Shown here: positions 35,835 to 46,195 of the stretch, one piece after another
Layout of the letters: every line of letters starts with the position of its first letter
How positions within the stretch are numbered: position 1 is the stretch's first letter
NCBI RefSeq assembly: GCF_927798215.1
Contig: NZ_CAKMMW010000020.1
Coordinates: 1 to 64,000 of the forward strand
Source: Paenibacillus_E allorhizoplanae
GTDB lineage: Bacteria > Bacillota > Bacilli > Paenibacillales > NBRC-103111
DNA length: 64,000 nt
Direction: 5' to 3'
Program-made: the position numbers and the translations under genes
The notes under the pieces: model-generated
The model's input: the letters and a program-made list of their open reading frames with translations, nothing else
Database searches by the model: none
Told to the model about the DNA's origin: nothing

Positions 35835-37122
35835 AGTAATACTAATCGATCAAGATTTAGAAAACTGGGTACAGAATCAAAGAGACAATCTGGTGAAAAT
35901 GCTATTGGAAATGGTTTGCATACCAAGTGAAAATAAACCTCCCAATGGGAATGAATTGCCTATGCAGAAATACCTTGAGAATGCGTTAAAGGGTCTCGAT
36001 TTCGCTACTGAGCTATACGCATTATCTGATGTAGATGGACTAAGAACCCATCAGGCATTCTGGGGGGATCGCAATTATACGGATAGGCCCAATTTATATG
36101 CATCCAAAAAGGGAACAGGCGAAGGCAGGTCGCTGCTCTTCGCCGTTCATGCGGACGTCGTACCAGGCATTCCTGGCAAAACAGCGGAGGATCCCTTCCA
36201 ACCTGTTATTATTGGAGGTCGTTTGTATGGTCGCGGTGCAAATGACATGAAAGGCGGTACCGCTGCCGTCTTGCTTGCTTTTCAATATTTGCAGGAAAAA
36301 GGTATCAACTTGCTCGGTGATCTCAGCTTCGAGAGCGTAGTCGATGAAGAAATGGGTGGTGCCAACGGAACTTTGGCGGGTCGCGTTCGCGGGAATCGCG
36401 CTGATGCTGCGATCATTCCCGAACCTACGAATTTGCGGGTCTGTGCTTCACATATGGGTGGAGTAGCTTGGAGGATCGCAGTTCGGGGCAAAGGGGGCAT
36501 GGGATTTGGCGGTGAAGAGCTGCGAAATCCGGTTTATGGAATGGCGCACCTTATCCGAGCCATTGAGAGCTACCAGAATGATATGCAGATGCGAAAATCT
36601 TTCGTTACACCGACTGGAGAGTCCCAAAGTCCTGCGGTCGTGCTTTCGATGATCCAAGCAGGGGGCTTTGAGCCTGGGATGGCAGACGGGATCCCGGACA
36701 CATGCATGATTGAAATTTGGGTCGAATGTTTACCAGGCGAGTCATTTGCAGCTTTGGAGTCCGAATTTATGGGTGTGATTCGCACCTTAAGTACACAACC
36801 GGAACTGGCTGGGCTTGAGGTCGATTGGGAGTTGATCACCCGTTTTATTCCCGGAAGCAGTACGGAAACACCTCTTACTACCATTTTGCTGCAACAAGCA
36901 GAAGAGGAATGGGGAATGCCAGTTGGAACCTATACAGCACCATTCGCTTGCGACGCTTTTATGTTCAATTGCCATTCAGATACGCCAGCAGTCATCCTTG
37001 GCCCAGTCGGCGAGAATGCCCATGCGGCAGACGAGTTTGTAGACATTGAGAGCTTGATTAAGCTAGCCAAAATTTATATTACCGCCATTGTTGAATGGTG
37101 CGGAGTAGAATCCGGGAGGTAA
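35827..37122 (+). CDS. M20 family metallopeptidase/amidohydrolase
   Basis: The 431-residue protein has the M20 zinc-peptidase motifs: HADVVPG, GRGANDMKGG, the catalytic-base and metal-ligand pair in DEEMGG, IIPEPTN, and the C-terminal NAHAADEFV. ArgE/DapE-type members remove N-acyl groups or cleave small amides. TTG 35827 is 6 bases after GGAGGG and overlaps the preceding stop by 8 bases, implying coupled translation; ATG 35812 is another option. It adds to the amide-cleaving enzymes of the cluster. Confidence 0.82.
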   Translation: MSKVILIDQDLENWVQNQRDNLVKMLLEMVCIPSENKPPNGNELPMQKYLENALKGLDFATELYALSDVDGLRTHQAFWGDRNYTDRPNLYASKKGTGEGRSLLFAVHADVVPGIPGKTAEDPFQPVIIGGRLYGRGANDMKGGTAAVLLAFQYLQEKGINLLGDLSFESVVDEEMGGANGTLAGRVRGNRADAAIIPEPTNLRVCASHMGGVAWRIAVRGKGGMGFGGEELRNPVYGMAHLIRAIESYQNDMQMRKSFVTPTGESQSPAVVLSMIQAGGFEPGMADGIPDTCMIEIWVECLPGESFAALESEFMGVIRTLSTQPELAGLEVDWELITRFIPGSSTETPLTTILLQQAEEEWGMPVGTYTAPFACDAFMFNCHSDTPAVILGPVGENAHAADEFVDIESLIKLAKIYITAIVEWCGVESGR

Positions 37123-37128
37123 ATTCAA

Positions 37129-37524
37129 ATGGTAAACAAGTGGGTCAAAGTAGAGATAAACACAACCGGAGCGCCACAAAATACAGGGCCTTATTCACAA
37201 GGGATACGGGTAGGTAATCTTATATTTACATCGGGAGAGGGTCCGTTAGATCCCTTAACTGGAGAAATTGTGGAGGGTTCGATTGAAGAGCAGACAAGAC
37301 TTGTGTTTCGCAACTTGGAAGCGATTCTACATGCAGCTGGCGCATCTTTGCAAGATGTCGTTAAAGTAACGGCACATCTTGCAGATTTAAATGATTTTGA
37401 ACGATTTAATCATGTGTATAAAGAAATTTTCCCAGGACCCGTTCGCCCAGTTCGCACGACGGTCGGCAGCCAATTAACCGTACGCGTTGAAGTGGATGTT
37501 GTAGCTGTCTTACCGGAGGGGTAA
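37129..37524 (+). CDS. RidA family (YjgF/YER057c/UK114) protein
   Basis: The 131-residue protein has the RidA fold marks PQNTGPYSQGIRVGNLIFTSG, the N-F-E-like ADLNDFERFN, and the late Arg in PVRTTVGS. RidA hydrolyses reactive enamine and imine products of PLP enzymes. It starts 6 bases after the M20 gene. Its presence fits PLP chemistry by the DegT enzymes downstream. Confidence 0.85.
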   Translation: MVNKWVKVEINTTGAPQNTGPYSQGIRVGNLIFTSGEGPLDPLTGEIVEGSIEEQTRLVFRNLEAILHAAGASLQDVVKVTAHLADLNDFERFNHVYKEIFPGPVRPVRTTVGSQLTVRVEVDVVAVLPEG

Positions 37525-37562
37525 GAATCGGCGGGATTAGGTCTTGACTAGGAGGAATTGCA

Positions 37563-38321
37563 ATGAGGCTTGAAGGAAAAGTGGCGATCATTACTGGAGG
37601 TTCGCTCGGCATTGGACTGGAAACGGCCATTCGTTTTGCGAAAGAAGGTGCCAAGGTGGCGATTGCAGGACGTGGCCTTACCGCACTAGAAGAAGCGGCG
37701 AGCCTTATTCGAAATGTAAGCAGCGAGGTAATGACAGCCCAGGTTGATGTTCAGGCGAAGAGTCAAGTTGACAGGTTGGTAGATGAAGTCATCGAACGTT
37801 GGGGTGCTGTACATATATTGGTTAACAATGCAGGCATTTGTGGATTAAGCTCATTCTTAGACATCACCGAAAAAGATTGGGATGAGCACATGAACGTGAA
37901 TTTGAAGGGCGCTTTTCTTGCCGGTCAGCGAGTCGCTCGAGAAATGATGGAACGGGGGACGGGCGGCTCTATCATTCATATGTCAAGCGTAAATGGCATT
38001 AAAGCTGAAGCCATGCAGGCACATTATAATGTGACAAAAGGCGGCATGAACCTGCTAAGCATGTCCATGGCGCTTGAGCTGGCACCATACGGAATCCGGG
38101 TGAATGCGTTATGTCCTGGTTTTATTGAAACCCGACTTACGAAGTCATTGATTGACGATCCTCGGGCCATAGCTGATTATGTCAAGACAATACCGATGGG
38201 CCGAGTCGGACAGCCAGAAGAGATAGCGGATGCTGCATTGTTTTTAGCATCAGACGAATCTCGTTACATGACAGGCCACAACCTTGTTGTGGATGGCGGC
38301 CAAGTCATCAAACTTGCGTAA
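37563..38321 (+). CDS. Short-chain dehydrogenase/reductase (classical SDR)
   Basis: The 252-residue protein has the NAD(P)-binding TGGSLGIG, NNAG, the catalytic Ser in SSVNG, and Y-x3-K in YNVTKGG, with the end GHNLVVDGG usual for classical SDRs such as glucose 1-dehydrogenase or 3-oxoacyl-ACP reductase types. The substrate in this cluster is likely a sugar or sugar acid hydroxyl. AGGAGG precedes the ATG. Confidence 0.85.
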   Translation: MRLEGKVAIITGGSLGIGLETAIRFAKEGAKVAIAGRGLTALEEAASLIRNVSSEVMTAQVDVQAKSQVDRLVDEVIERWGAVHILVNNAGICGLSSFLDITEKDWDEHMNVNLKGAFLAGQRVAREMMERGTGGSIIHMSSVNGIKAEAMQAHYNVTKGGMNLLSMSMALELAPYGIRVNALCPGFIETRLTKSLIDDPRAIADYVKTIPMGRVGQPEEIADAALFLASDESRYMTGHNLVVDGGQVIKLA

Positions 38322-38335
38322 GGGGAGGATCGATC

Positions 38336-41300
38336 ATGACAACAACGGTCAACGCTTATCCTATTTATTTGGTACATGAACGCAACAGCTTCTTCGAAGC
38401 TCCCCGATCGGAGAAGTTTAAGGTTGCCGATCTGGGCTTCCGTGCGAAGATTGATAAACTAAAGGACTCAGATCACGCTATTGAGTTCCGTGCGTATACG
38501 GAATTAGATAAATTCTGTCTGAATTTGCGTTATGAGTCTGTCCCTCCCGAAGCCGACGGCGAAGTCGTGCTTTCTTTCGATTTTGGCCATACGCGCAGGA
38601 AACGCCATGGGGCATTTTCGATAAAGTTTAAACAGGATGGCAGCGTTATGTATGAGGAATTCCTCTATGAAATTGAACAACTGGAGATTCCTCCCGACAT
38701 TGAATATTCAATTTCGACTTCGAAAGGGTTCGCAAACCTAACGTTACGAATGCCGCTCCGTCTCTTGCGTATCGAGTCATCAGAACAGCGAATCCTTGGG
38801 TTTAATGCGGTTCGCACGCTAAAAAGCGGAGATGAAACCACGCTGATTACATGGTCGGGTATTCCAGGTGATAGGCCGACGATGGGTTTAGGGATGGGTG
38901 ATTTGCTGCTGACCCGAGGGCTGAAAGAAGAGGAGATCGAGACAAGAAAGCACCAGGTTCAATCGGAAAGCACGTTCTTTTTTACTCGATGGGAGAAGTG
39001 GAAGATTCCTCAGGAAATATACGGCTATGTAACGGAGAAACGTAAGGGCTTTACGGCTAGATTATCTAGAGACGACGTCGACCAAGCTCGAAAGTCTGCA
39101 AACACGACACTTTGGGGCGGACGAGTGAAAGAAGAGATCCTTCAAATTGCAGATTACTGGGCTGCCAAAAGTGATGATGAGCTGTTCGAGTTGGTACCCG
39201 TAGGTAACCCTAGAGCGCTATCAGTTGGCCAATATTTCGGGGATCCTCTCGCAGGCGGCAAACGGACTGCTTATCAGCTTTGTCTAGAGCGGCCTTATCA
39301 ATATTATAACCCTGCTACCCAAACATGGTGGTATAACGGGATGAAGCTGCACAACCCAACAACGGGCGAAGAGATCGTAATGGATGACGACGGCCAAGGA
39401 TTTCTGGCGCCAGAAGGATTTCCAAATCCAGGCGTACGGTATATGTTTACGGCCTCGTACCGTCTATTTATCCTTTCCATGTTGATGGGAAATCCGTATT
39501 GCTCCGTGTTGGAGGATAAAAATGTCTGTGAAGAGACAACCGGCATGCAAAACGCGGGTGCTATCAATAACTTGGCTTATGCTTATCTGCTGACTGGCGA
39601 AACGAAATATGCCTTCAAAGCGCTACTTTTAATTGGGCGAATTGCCGAGTTGGTTCCGTATATGAACGGAAACTATGGATCGGGGTACTACGATACGGTG
39701 CAAATATCGGAGCCGACAACGACGGAGTCCCACTGGCTTTCTAACTTCTTTGAAGCAGCAGACCTGCTTTATGAAGCAGGGGAAGTGTTTCGTCCAGATT
39801 TAGAACGCTTTTTTGCAGCCAAACCCGATGCAGAAAATAAGACGAGAAAGGTTCCATTCCATGTGAACACCGCAGTACACGAAATGATTCCTTACATTTT
39901 ATATAGTTGCGAAATTGAGAAGACTCGCGATGCCGACTGGTCTCTGCGTTGGATTTATTTACAACTGCTTATCGCCTCGTATATGGGAAGCGGCAAGTTA
40001 ATGCGTCATATTTTATATGGTGGAAAATATAGCTTGGAATCGAAGTTTCGTAATAACTTTTTCCGAGATGGCCGTTATATTTACGATTCATTGGGCTATA
40101 TTGCAGCCATTTGCGAGCAAGTGTCAATGATGGCGAACAATAACTACAGGTTTACGGATGAAGAGCATTTTCCTATCGGAATCGATCTGTTTGAAGACTC
40201 AGATTTCAGTCTGAAGCAGGTGATCGGACTGTTTGCGAAGCTTCGTTCGGGAAGCCTGATCCCCATGTTTGGCGACACTCTCGCGGATAATGTAGAGCCG
40301 ATATCCGAAGATCGTCGGAAAGGCAAAATCGCTTATACACCGTCCTATGAAATTATTTACCGCCGTTCGCCATCGCTTCGTTCGGTCATAGGCGGGCTTC
40401 TATCCCGATATGATCAGGAGGAGTTAACCGCCTATCGGCTCAGGAGCGTTCGAGAGACGAACAATAAGCACTCGTTTTTACTGCTCGCAACGGCAGCCGA
40501 ATGGGAGGAGTACCAGCAGTATGAGGTGAATGCCGATCAGCTTCAACCTTCTTTCCTGCTACAAGACTCTGAAACGAGTATGTTCCGTGTTGGGACGAAT
40601 GCTCACAATTGCAAGCATGTGATGTTATACGGACAGCCGTCCGCAGGACATCGTCATGGCGATAAGCTGGGACTTTGGATCGGGGGCTACGGGTATCATC
40701 TGCAAACCTCAGCCGGCAGATATCCGTTCACTTGGCTCAGTCCCAAATATGAGGCATGGGAAACTCATTCAGCGGCTTGTACAGTTGTAGTAGTCGATGG
40801 TAAGGATCAGGTGCCTTCCTATTCACGTCAAAAAAGCCACTACGAGGGTGACATACTTCAAATGGCGGGACTTGATAATACAATGGCTTACCCAGGAACG
40901 CTTTACGAACGTTGGTGTTGGATCGTGCAAGCTCCTGATCAAGAGAACGCTTATATTGTTGATTTTAATGGATTATCTGGCGGGAATACGTTCGATTATA
41001 ACACGGTAGGAATGGACTGTAAGTCCGAATCCGTGCTATTCGAAGGCATTGAAGAATCAGACTGGCTGCCAATGGAAGGCACACTGGCAGGTTCGAATGT
41101 TCCTTTATACAGCAAGCCTGGCTACGGTTGGATGAAAGCTTTGCGCAAGGCTAAAGTGAACAGACCCATCTCATGGACTTTTCCATATGGTGCTGCATCC
41201 TTGAAAATCCATACGGTTCCAAAAGGAGAGCAGCGCGAACTCATCCTGTGCCTTGGAGAAAAGGGCGGGGAGGAAATGCGGAAATCCCATTGGGAACCCT

Positions 41301-42037
41301 TTGTTTTATGGCGGGATGAAGACAAATTGGACGCTGCCACTCATTCAACAGGCTTTATAAGCGTGTTGGAGCCCTTTGAGGGAACGTCGTTCTTGCAATC
41401 TGTTCGTCCACTAGAGCCGGACATGGACTCAGCCCCTTGTCACCCTATGTCGACTGGCATGGAAATTCGGTATGGGGACGGTAAGCATCGCGATATTGTG
41501 CTCAGTTCTTATACGGAAGGGGAGAAGGTACGTTACTGTGATTCCCAAGGTCGCATCTTTGAAACGGATGCTAAGGCATTGGTGCTGCGCTATCGGGATA
41601 ACCAGCTTATTCAACTTGAAGCTGTCCGTTATTCACAAATACGAACTGCGGAGGGTGAATGGAAGGCAGGCATTTCTACGTATCGAGGGCTTGTAACTGA
41701 AGTCGATGCAGAAACCCGTACCATCGGAGTTAAGCTAGACCGAGTAAACGATAGCTTGGAACAAGCATTTCTAGGGCAGGCAGCGCTAATTGACTCAGCG
41801 GATTACTTGAAACCATCTGCTTACTACCTGTATGATCCGCAGATTGTTGGAGATTTACTGAAATTTCGCTCAGACATGTCGCTTATTAAATTGGAAGAAG
41901 GTTGGCCATCTCCGCATAAGCGGCTTGGATTGGGAAATAAACAGGTCATCGAATACCGTGGTAAAAAGGTGCACATGGACGTGAAGCTCGGGGATTCATT
42001 CGCGCTTTCTAATGTACTTCGCCTTGACTTAAGCTAG
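38336..42037 (+). CDS. Large cytoplasmic heparinase II/III-like protein
   Basis: The 1233-residue protein has no signal peptide. An N-terminal beta region (1-about 230) precedes a helical toroid-like part (about 260-720, with TTGMQNAGAINNLAYAYLLTG and WLSNFFEAADLLYEAG) and a C-terminal beta-rich part. At 770-776 it reads AGHRHGDK, the position and style of the H-x-H-x-D motif in heparinase II/III domains, followed by a long beta domain. Such lyases split uronic-acid-containing chains by beta-elimination. It is much longer than typical PL12/PL21 enzymes. Exact family and substrate are unknown; imported oligosaccharides are the likely target. It starts 14 bases after the SDR gene. Confidence 0.6.
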   Translation: MTTTVNAYPIYLVHERNSFFEAPRSEKFKVADLGFRAKIDKLKDSDHAIEFRAYTELDKFCLNLRYESVPPEADGEVVLSFDFGHTRRKRHGAFSIKFKQDGSVMYEEFLYEIEQLEIPPDIEYSISTSKGFANLTLRMPLRLLRIESSEQRILGFNAVRTLKSGDETTLITWSGIPGDRPTMGLGMGDLLLTRGLKEEEIETRKHQVQSESTFFFTRWEKWKIPQEIYGYVTEKRKGFTARLSRDDVDQARKSANTTLWGGRVKEEILQIADYWAAKSDDELFELVPVGNPRALSVGQYFGDPLAGGKRTAYQLCLERPYQYYNPATQTWWYNGMKLHNPTTGEEIVMDDDGQGFLAPEGFPNPGVRYMFTASYRLFILSMLMGNPYCSVLEDKNVCEETTGMQNAGAINNLAYAYLLTGETKYAFKALLLIGRIAELVPYMNGNYGSGYYDTVQISEPTTTESHWLSNFFEAADLLYEAGEVFRPDLERFFAAKPDAENKTRKVPFHVNTAVHEMIPYILYSCEIEKTRDADWSLRWIYLQLLIASYMGSGKLMRHILYGGKYSLESKFRNNFFRDGRYIYDSLGYIAAICEQVSMMANNNYRFTDEEHFPIGIDLFEDSDFSLKQVIGLFAKLRSGSLIPMFGDTLADNVEPISEDRRKGKIAYTPSYEIIYRRSPSLRSVIGGLLSRYDQEELTAYRLRSVRETNNKHSFLLLATAAEWEEYQQYEVNADQLQPSFLLQDSETSMFRVGTNAHNCKHVMLYGQPSAGHRHGDKLGLWIGGYGYHLQTSAGRYPFTWLSPKYEAWETHSAACTVVVVDGKDQVPSYSRQKSHYEGDILQMAGLDNTMAYPGTLYERWCWIVQAPDQENAYIVDFNGLSGGNTFDYNTVGMDCKSESVLFEGIEESDWLPMEGTLAGSNVPLYSKPGYGWMKALRKAKVNRPISWTFPYGAASLKIHTVPKGEQRELILCLGEKGGEEMRKSHWEPFVLWRDEDKLDAATHSTGFISVLEPFEGTSFLQSVRPLEPDMDSAPCHPMSTGMEIRYGDGKHRDIVLSSYTEGEKVRYCDSQGRIFETDAKALVLRYRDNQLIQLEAVRYSQIRTAEGEWKAGISTYRGLVTEVDAETRTIGVKLDRVNDSLEQAFLGQAALIDSADYLKPSAYYLYDPQIVGDLLKFRSDMSLIKLEEGWPSPHKRLGLGNKQVIEYRGKKVHMDVKLGDSFALSNVLRLDLS

Positions 42038-42092
42038 AGCGAGTTATCGGGAACATCGGAAGGCAGGAGCATTGCTATGGAGGGAACCGCAT

Positions 42093-43829
42093 ATGAACAT
42101 CGCTAGAGTCGGAATTTTACTGGATCGACGCATAGAGGAACAACGGTTGAAATACGGTTTAAACGTGTTCGAACGGTACATTGGAGAAGTTCTCTCCCAC
42201 GTTGGCATTCCGTTTGAATGGTTGGACAACGTACATCATATGATGGAAAGATTCTATGATTTGATTATCGTAGCAGCAGCTCCAAATGATGAAGTGACAT
42301 CTCAATCGATTTGGGCTTACGCGGAGCGTGGCGGGATCGTAGTTAGTTATGCGGGGATCAACCCATTGGCGAAGCGGCTCGGCTATATGAAATCAGTCCC
42401 GCTCCCGACAGGGTACGCCGAATTGCCAGAGAGCCTCGGGGATACCCGACCGCTCCGATTTCTCGGCGCTGTTCCTTGGGTGCAACCCCAAAAGCATGCG
42501 GAAGGGGGCGATTGGGGACCCGGTGTCCGTGAGACGAAAGGATCGCATCACGGAAGTATGGAATGGGGCTCGATCGCCTGCGAGCCGAAGGGAATGAAGA
42601 TTGGACCGGTATTACAGCAATTTCAGGTCGGCTCGGGCTCAATCGAACGTTGGGGTGTCGATCTACTAGGCACAATCGTCGGTCTGCAGCAAGGTACAGC
42701 ACCTGTCTTCGACGACGGTGTTCCCGCTCCTGACGGCAGCGCACCTGTCGATGAAGGTCTTTGGAAGGCAGACGACCGTGTAGAGTTGGATTGGACGCAT
42801 GACCGCGTACTAACGGAACAAGGGACTCCCTATTTCGCACATCCTTATGCTGATTTATGGCGAGAGGCCATCGTTTCCCACATTTTGCGGAGAATGGCGC
42901 AAAAAGGTCGCATATTGCCATTTGTCGACTATTGGCCTGAAGGAATAACAAAGATAGCCATGCTATCCCATGACAGTGATCGCAATTGGGACGAAGACGC
43001 CATTGCGACTTTGGAAATTCTCGCGGAACACAGGATCCACTCGACATGGTGCATGATGAAGCCAGGCTATAGCGCATGGGTCTATCCACGGATAAAGGAA
43101 GCCGGACATGAGCTTGCGCTCCATTTCAACTCAAACGTGAACGAAGGCGGAAGTTGGACGGAAGGGGACTTCAAGCGGCAAGCCAAATGGTTGCAGGATA
43201 ACGTTGTACAAAAGGCGGTCACCAATAAAAATCATATGACCCTCGTCGAGGGTTGGGGAGAGCTGTTTCAGTGGTGTGAAGCTAGCGGCATCGAATCGGA
43301 TCAGACACGGGGGCCGAGCAAGAAAGGGAATGCCGGCTTCTTGTTCGGAACGTGTCATCCTTATTTCCCGATTGCCTGGTCGGATGAACGGAATCGAATG
43401 TACAATGTTCTGGAAGTTGGTTTCCTTACACAAGACCTTCCTCAATTTACTGATACGGGTGTTATCGTACCTTTCTTGGAGCAGGTAAGCGATGTTAGGG
43501 GAGTCGCACATTTTCTGTTCCACCAGGGGCGTATTCAAAGGTTTCCAGAAGTGCGGGAAGCGTTTCGACAAGTCGTCAAGGAAGCGCGAGAGCGGGGCTT
43601 TACTTTCTGGACCGGCAGTCAGATCAACGAGTGGGAACGAGCACGAAGAGCCATTCGGATTATTGGCGTGTCTGAAGACGATTCCGTCATACTAGCCACT
43701 GCTGACCATGCAGCTCAGGCTGTTTTCTGGCGGCCGTTACGCGAGAATGAACAGGCATGCCCAGAAGACATCGTTGAAATGAAATTCGGAATTACGTGCA
43801 AACGAATGTCGAGGAGCAAATCGAAATAG
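42093..43829 (+). CDS. Polysaccharide deacetylase-like protein with GATase-like N-domain (copy A)
   Basis: The 578-residue protein has an N-terminal alpha/beta region (AERGGIVVSYAG, similar in style to the glutamine-amidotransferase-like domain of ThuA or GH42 enzymes). Its C-terminal half resembles NodB-type deacetylases: SHDSDRN (residues 292-298) is placed like the metal-binding first motif, HELALHFN like the second, and the segment ends TFWTGSQINEWE. The D-S-D spacing differs from the usual T-F-D-D. ATG 42093 follows TGGAGGG. It is paired with a clear paralogue at 46196. Deacetylation of an oligosaccharide is likely, not proven. Confidence 0.6.
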   Translation: MNIARVGILLDRRIEEQRLKYGLNVFERYIGEVLSHVGIPFEWLDNVHHMMERFYDLIIVAAAPNDEVTSQSIWAYAERGGIVVSYAGINPLAKRLGYMKSVPLPTGYAELPESLGDTRPLRFLGAVPWVQPQKHAEGGDWGPGVRETKGSHHGSMEWGSIACEPKGMKIGPVLQQFQVGSGSIERWGVDLLGTIVGLQQGTAPVFDDGVPAPDGSAPVDEGLWKADDRVELDWTHDRVLTEQGTPYFAHPYADLWREAIVSHILRRMAQKGRILPFVDYWPEGITKIAMLSHDSDRNWDEDAIATLEILAEHRIHSTWCMMKPGYSAWVYPRIKEAGHELALHFNSNVNEGGSWTEGDFKRQAKWLQDNVVQKAVTNKNHMTLVEGWGELFQWCEASGIESDQTRGPSKKGNAGFLFGTCHPYFPIAWSDERNRMYNVLEVGFLTQDLPQFTDTGVIVPFLEQVSDVRGVAHFLFHQGRIQRFPEVREAFRQVVKEARERGFTFWTGSQINEWERARRAIRIIGVSEDDSVILATADHAAQAVFWRPLRENEQACPEDIVEMKFGITCKRMSRSKSK

Positions 43830-43842
43830 GAGTTGAACAAAC

Positions 43843-44838
43843 ATGAAATTTGCTATTGTCGGTTGTCAGCACTATCATATCAAATCATTTATCGAAGAAA
43901 TGATCAAAGATGGGCATCAGTTTGCAGGAATATTTGACCAAAGTGATTATCATATTCCAGGTCAGTATGCGGTCTCTTATGGAGTTCCGCTGTTCAAGTC
44001 CATGGATGAACTTCTAGAGCAGGGTGTAGGAATCATAGGCAGTGCCGGACCCAACGTTAGCAAAATCGACGTGATCGAATGGGCTGAGAAACACGAGATC
44101 CACGTCATGACGGATAAACCGGTTGTCATCGACCAGAACGGTTTAACCAGGCTCCGCCAGGTGATCGACCGGAAGCGAATCAAACTAGGGATGATGCTGA
44201 CCGCTCGCTTTGCTCCAGCCCAATTTACGCTTAAATCAATGATCGATGAAGGGTTGCTAGGTGAAATCGAGGATTTTACTTTCTTGAAGCCGCATAAACT
44301 CCATCCGGCTACAAGACCTTCATGGTTTTTCGATAAGCAGCTGAATGGAGGTCTAATCATCGATCTAATGATTCACGACGTCGATATGCTGTGGTGGTTT
44401 ACGGGCAAGGAAATCGTTGGGCACAATAGCATGTTGATTAAGAATAGGCTTCCAGAGTATCCTAGTCTTTTTGAGAACGCTGTTGTTAACGTTCTTCTGG
44501 AGGACCATATAACCGCGACGATGAAATCAGATTGGTTGATGCCGGAAGCGTTCGAATCTTGGGGAGACGGCCGCATCTTCGTTTCAGGTACGAAAGGCAG
44601 AGCTGAAATCCGAACGGCCGGAGACCCGCTTGGACAACCGGGACCATTCGTTGCTTTTACCGATCATCATAATAAGACGACGCGTTGGGAGATTACGACC
44701 CCTCCAGCCACACTGGCGGCAGATTTCTTGAACCAAATTGCAGGCAAACCGCACCGTTTGACAGCGGAGGATGTGTATCGCGCGAATGCGGCCGTATTGA
44801 AGATTGACCAAGCAAGTACAAAGTTAATTCGTATGTAA
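43843..44838 (+). CDS. Gfo/Idh/MocA family oxidoreductase (non-canonical dinucleotide loop, A)
   Basis: The 331-residue protein has the family layout of N-terminal Rossmann and C-terminal alpha/beta domains: VMTDKPVV in the place of the usual EKP, and IDLMIHDVDMLWWF as the catalytic-helix H-D-x-D-like stretch. The expected GxGxxG loop reads VGCQHYHIK, so NAD(P) binding may be altered. Partners usually oxidise sugar hydroxyls. It stands directly before a DegT aminotransferase, a pairing seen where a keto sugar is made and transaminated. AGGAG precedes the ATG. Confidence 0.75.
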   Translation: MKFAIVGCQHYHIKSFIEEMIKDGHQFAGIFDQSDYHIPGQYAVSYGVPLFKSMDELLEQGVGIIGSAGPNVSKIDVIEWAEKHEIHVMTDKPVVIDQNGLTRLRQVIDRKRIKLGMMLTARFAPAQFTLKSMIDEGLLGEIEDFTFLKPHKLHPATRPSWFFDKQLNGGLIIDLMIHDVDMLWWFTGKEIVGHNSMLIKNRLPEYPSLFENAVVNVLLEDHITATMKSDWLMPEAFESWGDGRIFVSGTKGRAEIRTAGDPLGQPGPFVAFTDHHNKTTRWEITTPPATLAADFLNQIAGKPHRLTAEDVYRANAAVLKIDQASTKLIRM

Positions 44839-44877
44839 CAACCACTTTGATATATAAAGTTAAAGGAGGAACTGAAT

Positions 44878-46155
44878 ATGGAAAAGTTAGCGATCGACGG
44901 AGGAAAGCCGGTTAGGAGCAAACCGCTGCCTCCACCTTTCAGAGGCTCGATGCTGATCGGTGAAGAGGAAATCGATTCAATCTCTAAGGTGCTGGCTGCC
45001 CAATCACCGTTCCGTTACTATGGACCGGATATGCAGTATGCGGTAAAAGCTTTGGAAGACATGATTGCACGGGACTTGAATATTCCGTATGTGCTTGGCG
45101 TCTCCTCCTGTACAGCCGGCTTGATAGTTGCTATGAAAGCTCTTGGAATCGGCTACGGCGATAAGGTGATTGTACCGGCAAATACGTTTATTGCTACGGC
45201 AGGAGCTGTCGTTAGCAGTAACGCGGTGCCCGTATATGTAGATATGGATGAAACGCTCAATTTGAATCCAGACGATCTAGAACGAGTTTATGATGACGAA
45301 GTCAAAGCGATCATCGTGGTACACATCAACGGCAGTCCATGTGACATGGATAAAATAATGGCGTTTGCTAAAAAGCGCAACATCTATGTGATTGAGGACG
45401 TAGCCCAATCCCAAGGCTGTACCTACAAAGGACGTATTTGCGGCACAATCGGAGACATTGGCGTGTTTAGCTTTCAAATGAATAAAATGTTGACGGCAGG
45501 TGAAGGTGGAGCGGTTATCACTTCGAACCCCGACCTGTTCGAACGTGCTGTCCGGTATCACGATCAAGGTATGTTTCGGGACAAAGAACGTTTCCAAATC
45601 GAACCTCAATACATCATGTCCGGACAAAATTACCGGATGAGCGAGCTAACAGGCGCAGTCATGATCGAACAGTGGAAGAAGCTCAATACCGTGATCGGAA
45701 CGATGAGAAAGCATCACCGTAAAATTCGCTCGTTCATTGCGGCTGAAATGCCGAATGTGAAATTCCGAGCGGCCGTAGATGACGACGGCGATACGGGCTG
45801 TGTACTTGGCATCGTTCATTCTACACTGGAACGGGCCCAAGAATACGCTGCAGCGATGAAAGCCGAAAATGTGTCTACTCATGCAATGTACGATGGGATA
45901 CCTTGTTATATGATTCCTTGTTTCTTCGAGCAACGAACCGCCGAGAAGGACAATTTTCCTTATAATTATCCATTTAAGAACCCGGTCGTATATACAAAAG
46001 ACATGTGTCCAAAATGCGATGACCTGCTGGGCAGAATAACAATTACCTTGATCAGTCCGATACTCAGTGATGAAGAGGCAGACGAAATCGCTATAGCGGC
46101 TGTGAAGGTCTTAAAGGCACTGGAAGCCAAACAAAGCGCAAAGGCTCACGGTTAA
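44878..46155 (+). CDS. DegT/DnrJ/EryC1/StrS aminotransferase (copy A)
   Basis: The 425-residue PLP enzyme has the PLP-Lys at K203 (FSFQMNKMLTAGEGG), the ring-stacking and Asp region VIEDVAQ (D174), and SSCTAGL for phosphate binding. The opening AIDGGKPVRSKPLPP is shared by AHBA-synthase-like and related DegT proteins. It can add or remove an amino group at a keto sugar. AAAGGAGG precedes the ATG. A close paralogue lies at 52886. With the neighbouring Gfo/Idh gene it may interconvert hydroxyl, keto and amino sugars. Confidence 0.88.
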   Translation: MEKLAIDGGKPVRSKPLPPPFRGSMLIGEEEIDSISKVLAAQSPFRYYGPDMQYAVKALEDMIARDLNIPYVLGVSSCTAGLIVAMKALGIGYGDKVIVPANTFIATAGAVVSSNAVPVYVDMDETLNLNPDDLERVYDDEVKAIIVVHINGSPCDMDKIMAFAKKRNIYVIEDVAQSQGCTYKGRICGTIGDIGVFSFQMNKMLTAGEGGAVITSNPDLFERAVRYHDQGMFRDKERFQIEPQYIMSGQNYRMSELTGAVMIEQWKKLNTVIGTMRKHHRKIRSFIAAEMPNVKFRAAVDDDGDTGCVLGIVHSTLERAQEYAAAMKAENVSTHAMYDGIPCYMIPCFFEQRTAEKDNFPYNYPFKNPVVYTKDMCPKCDDLLGRITITLISPILSDEEADEIAIAAVKVLKALEAKQSAKAHG

Positions 46156-46195
46156 TTAGAAGAGTTTGAACTGTATCGGAGAGGAAGAATGACGC

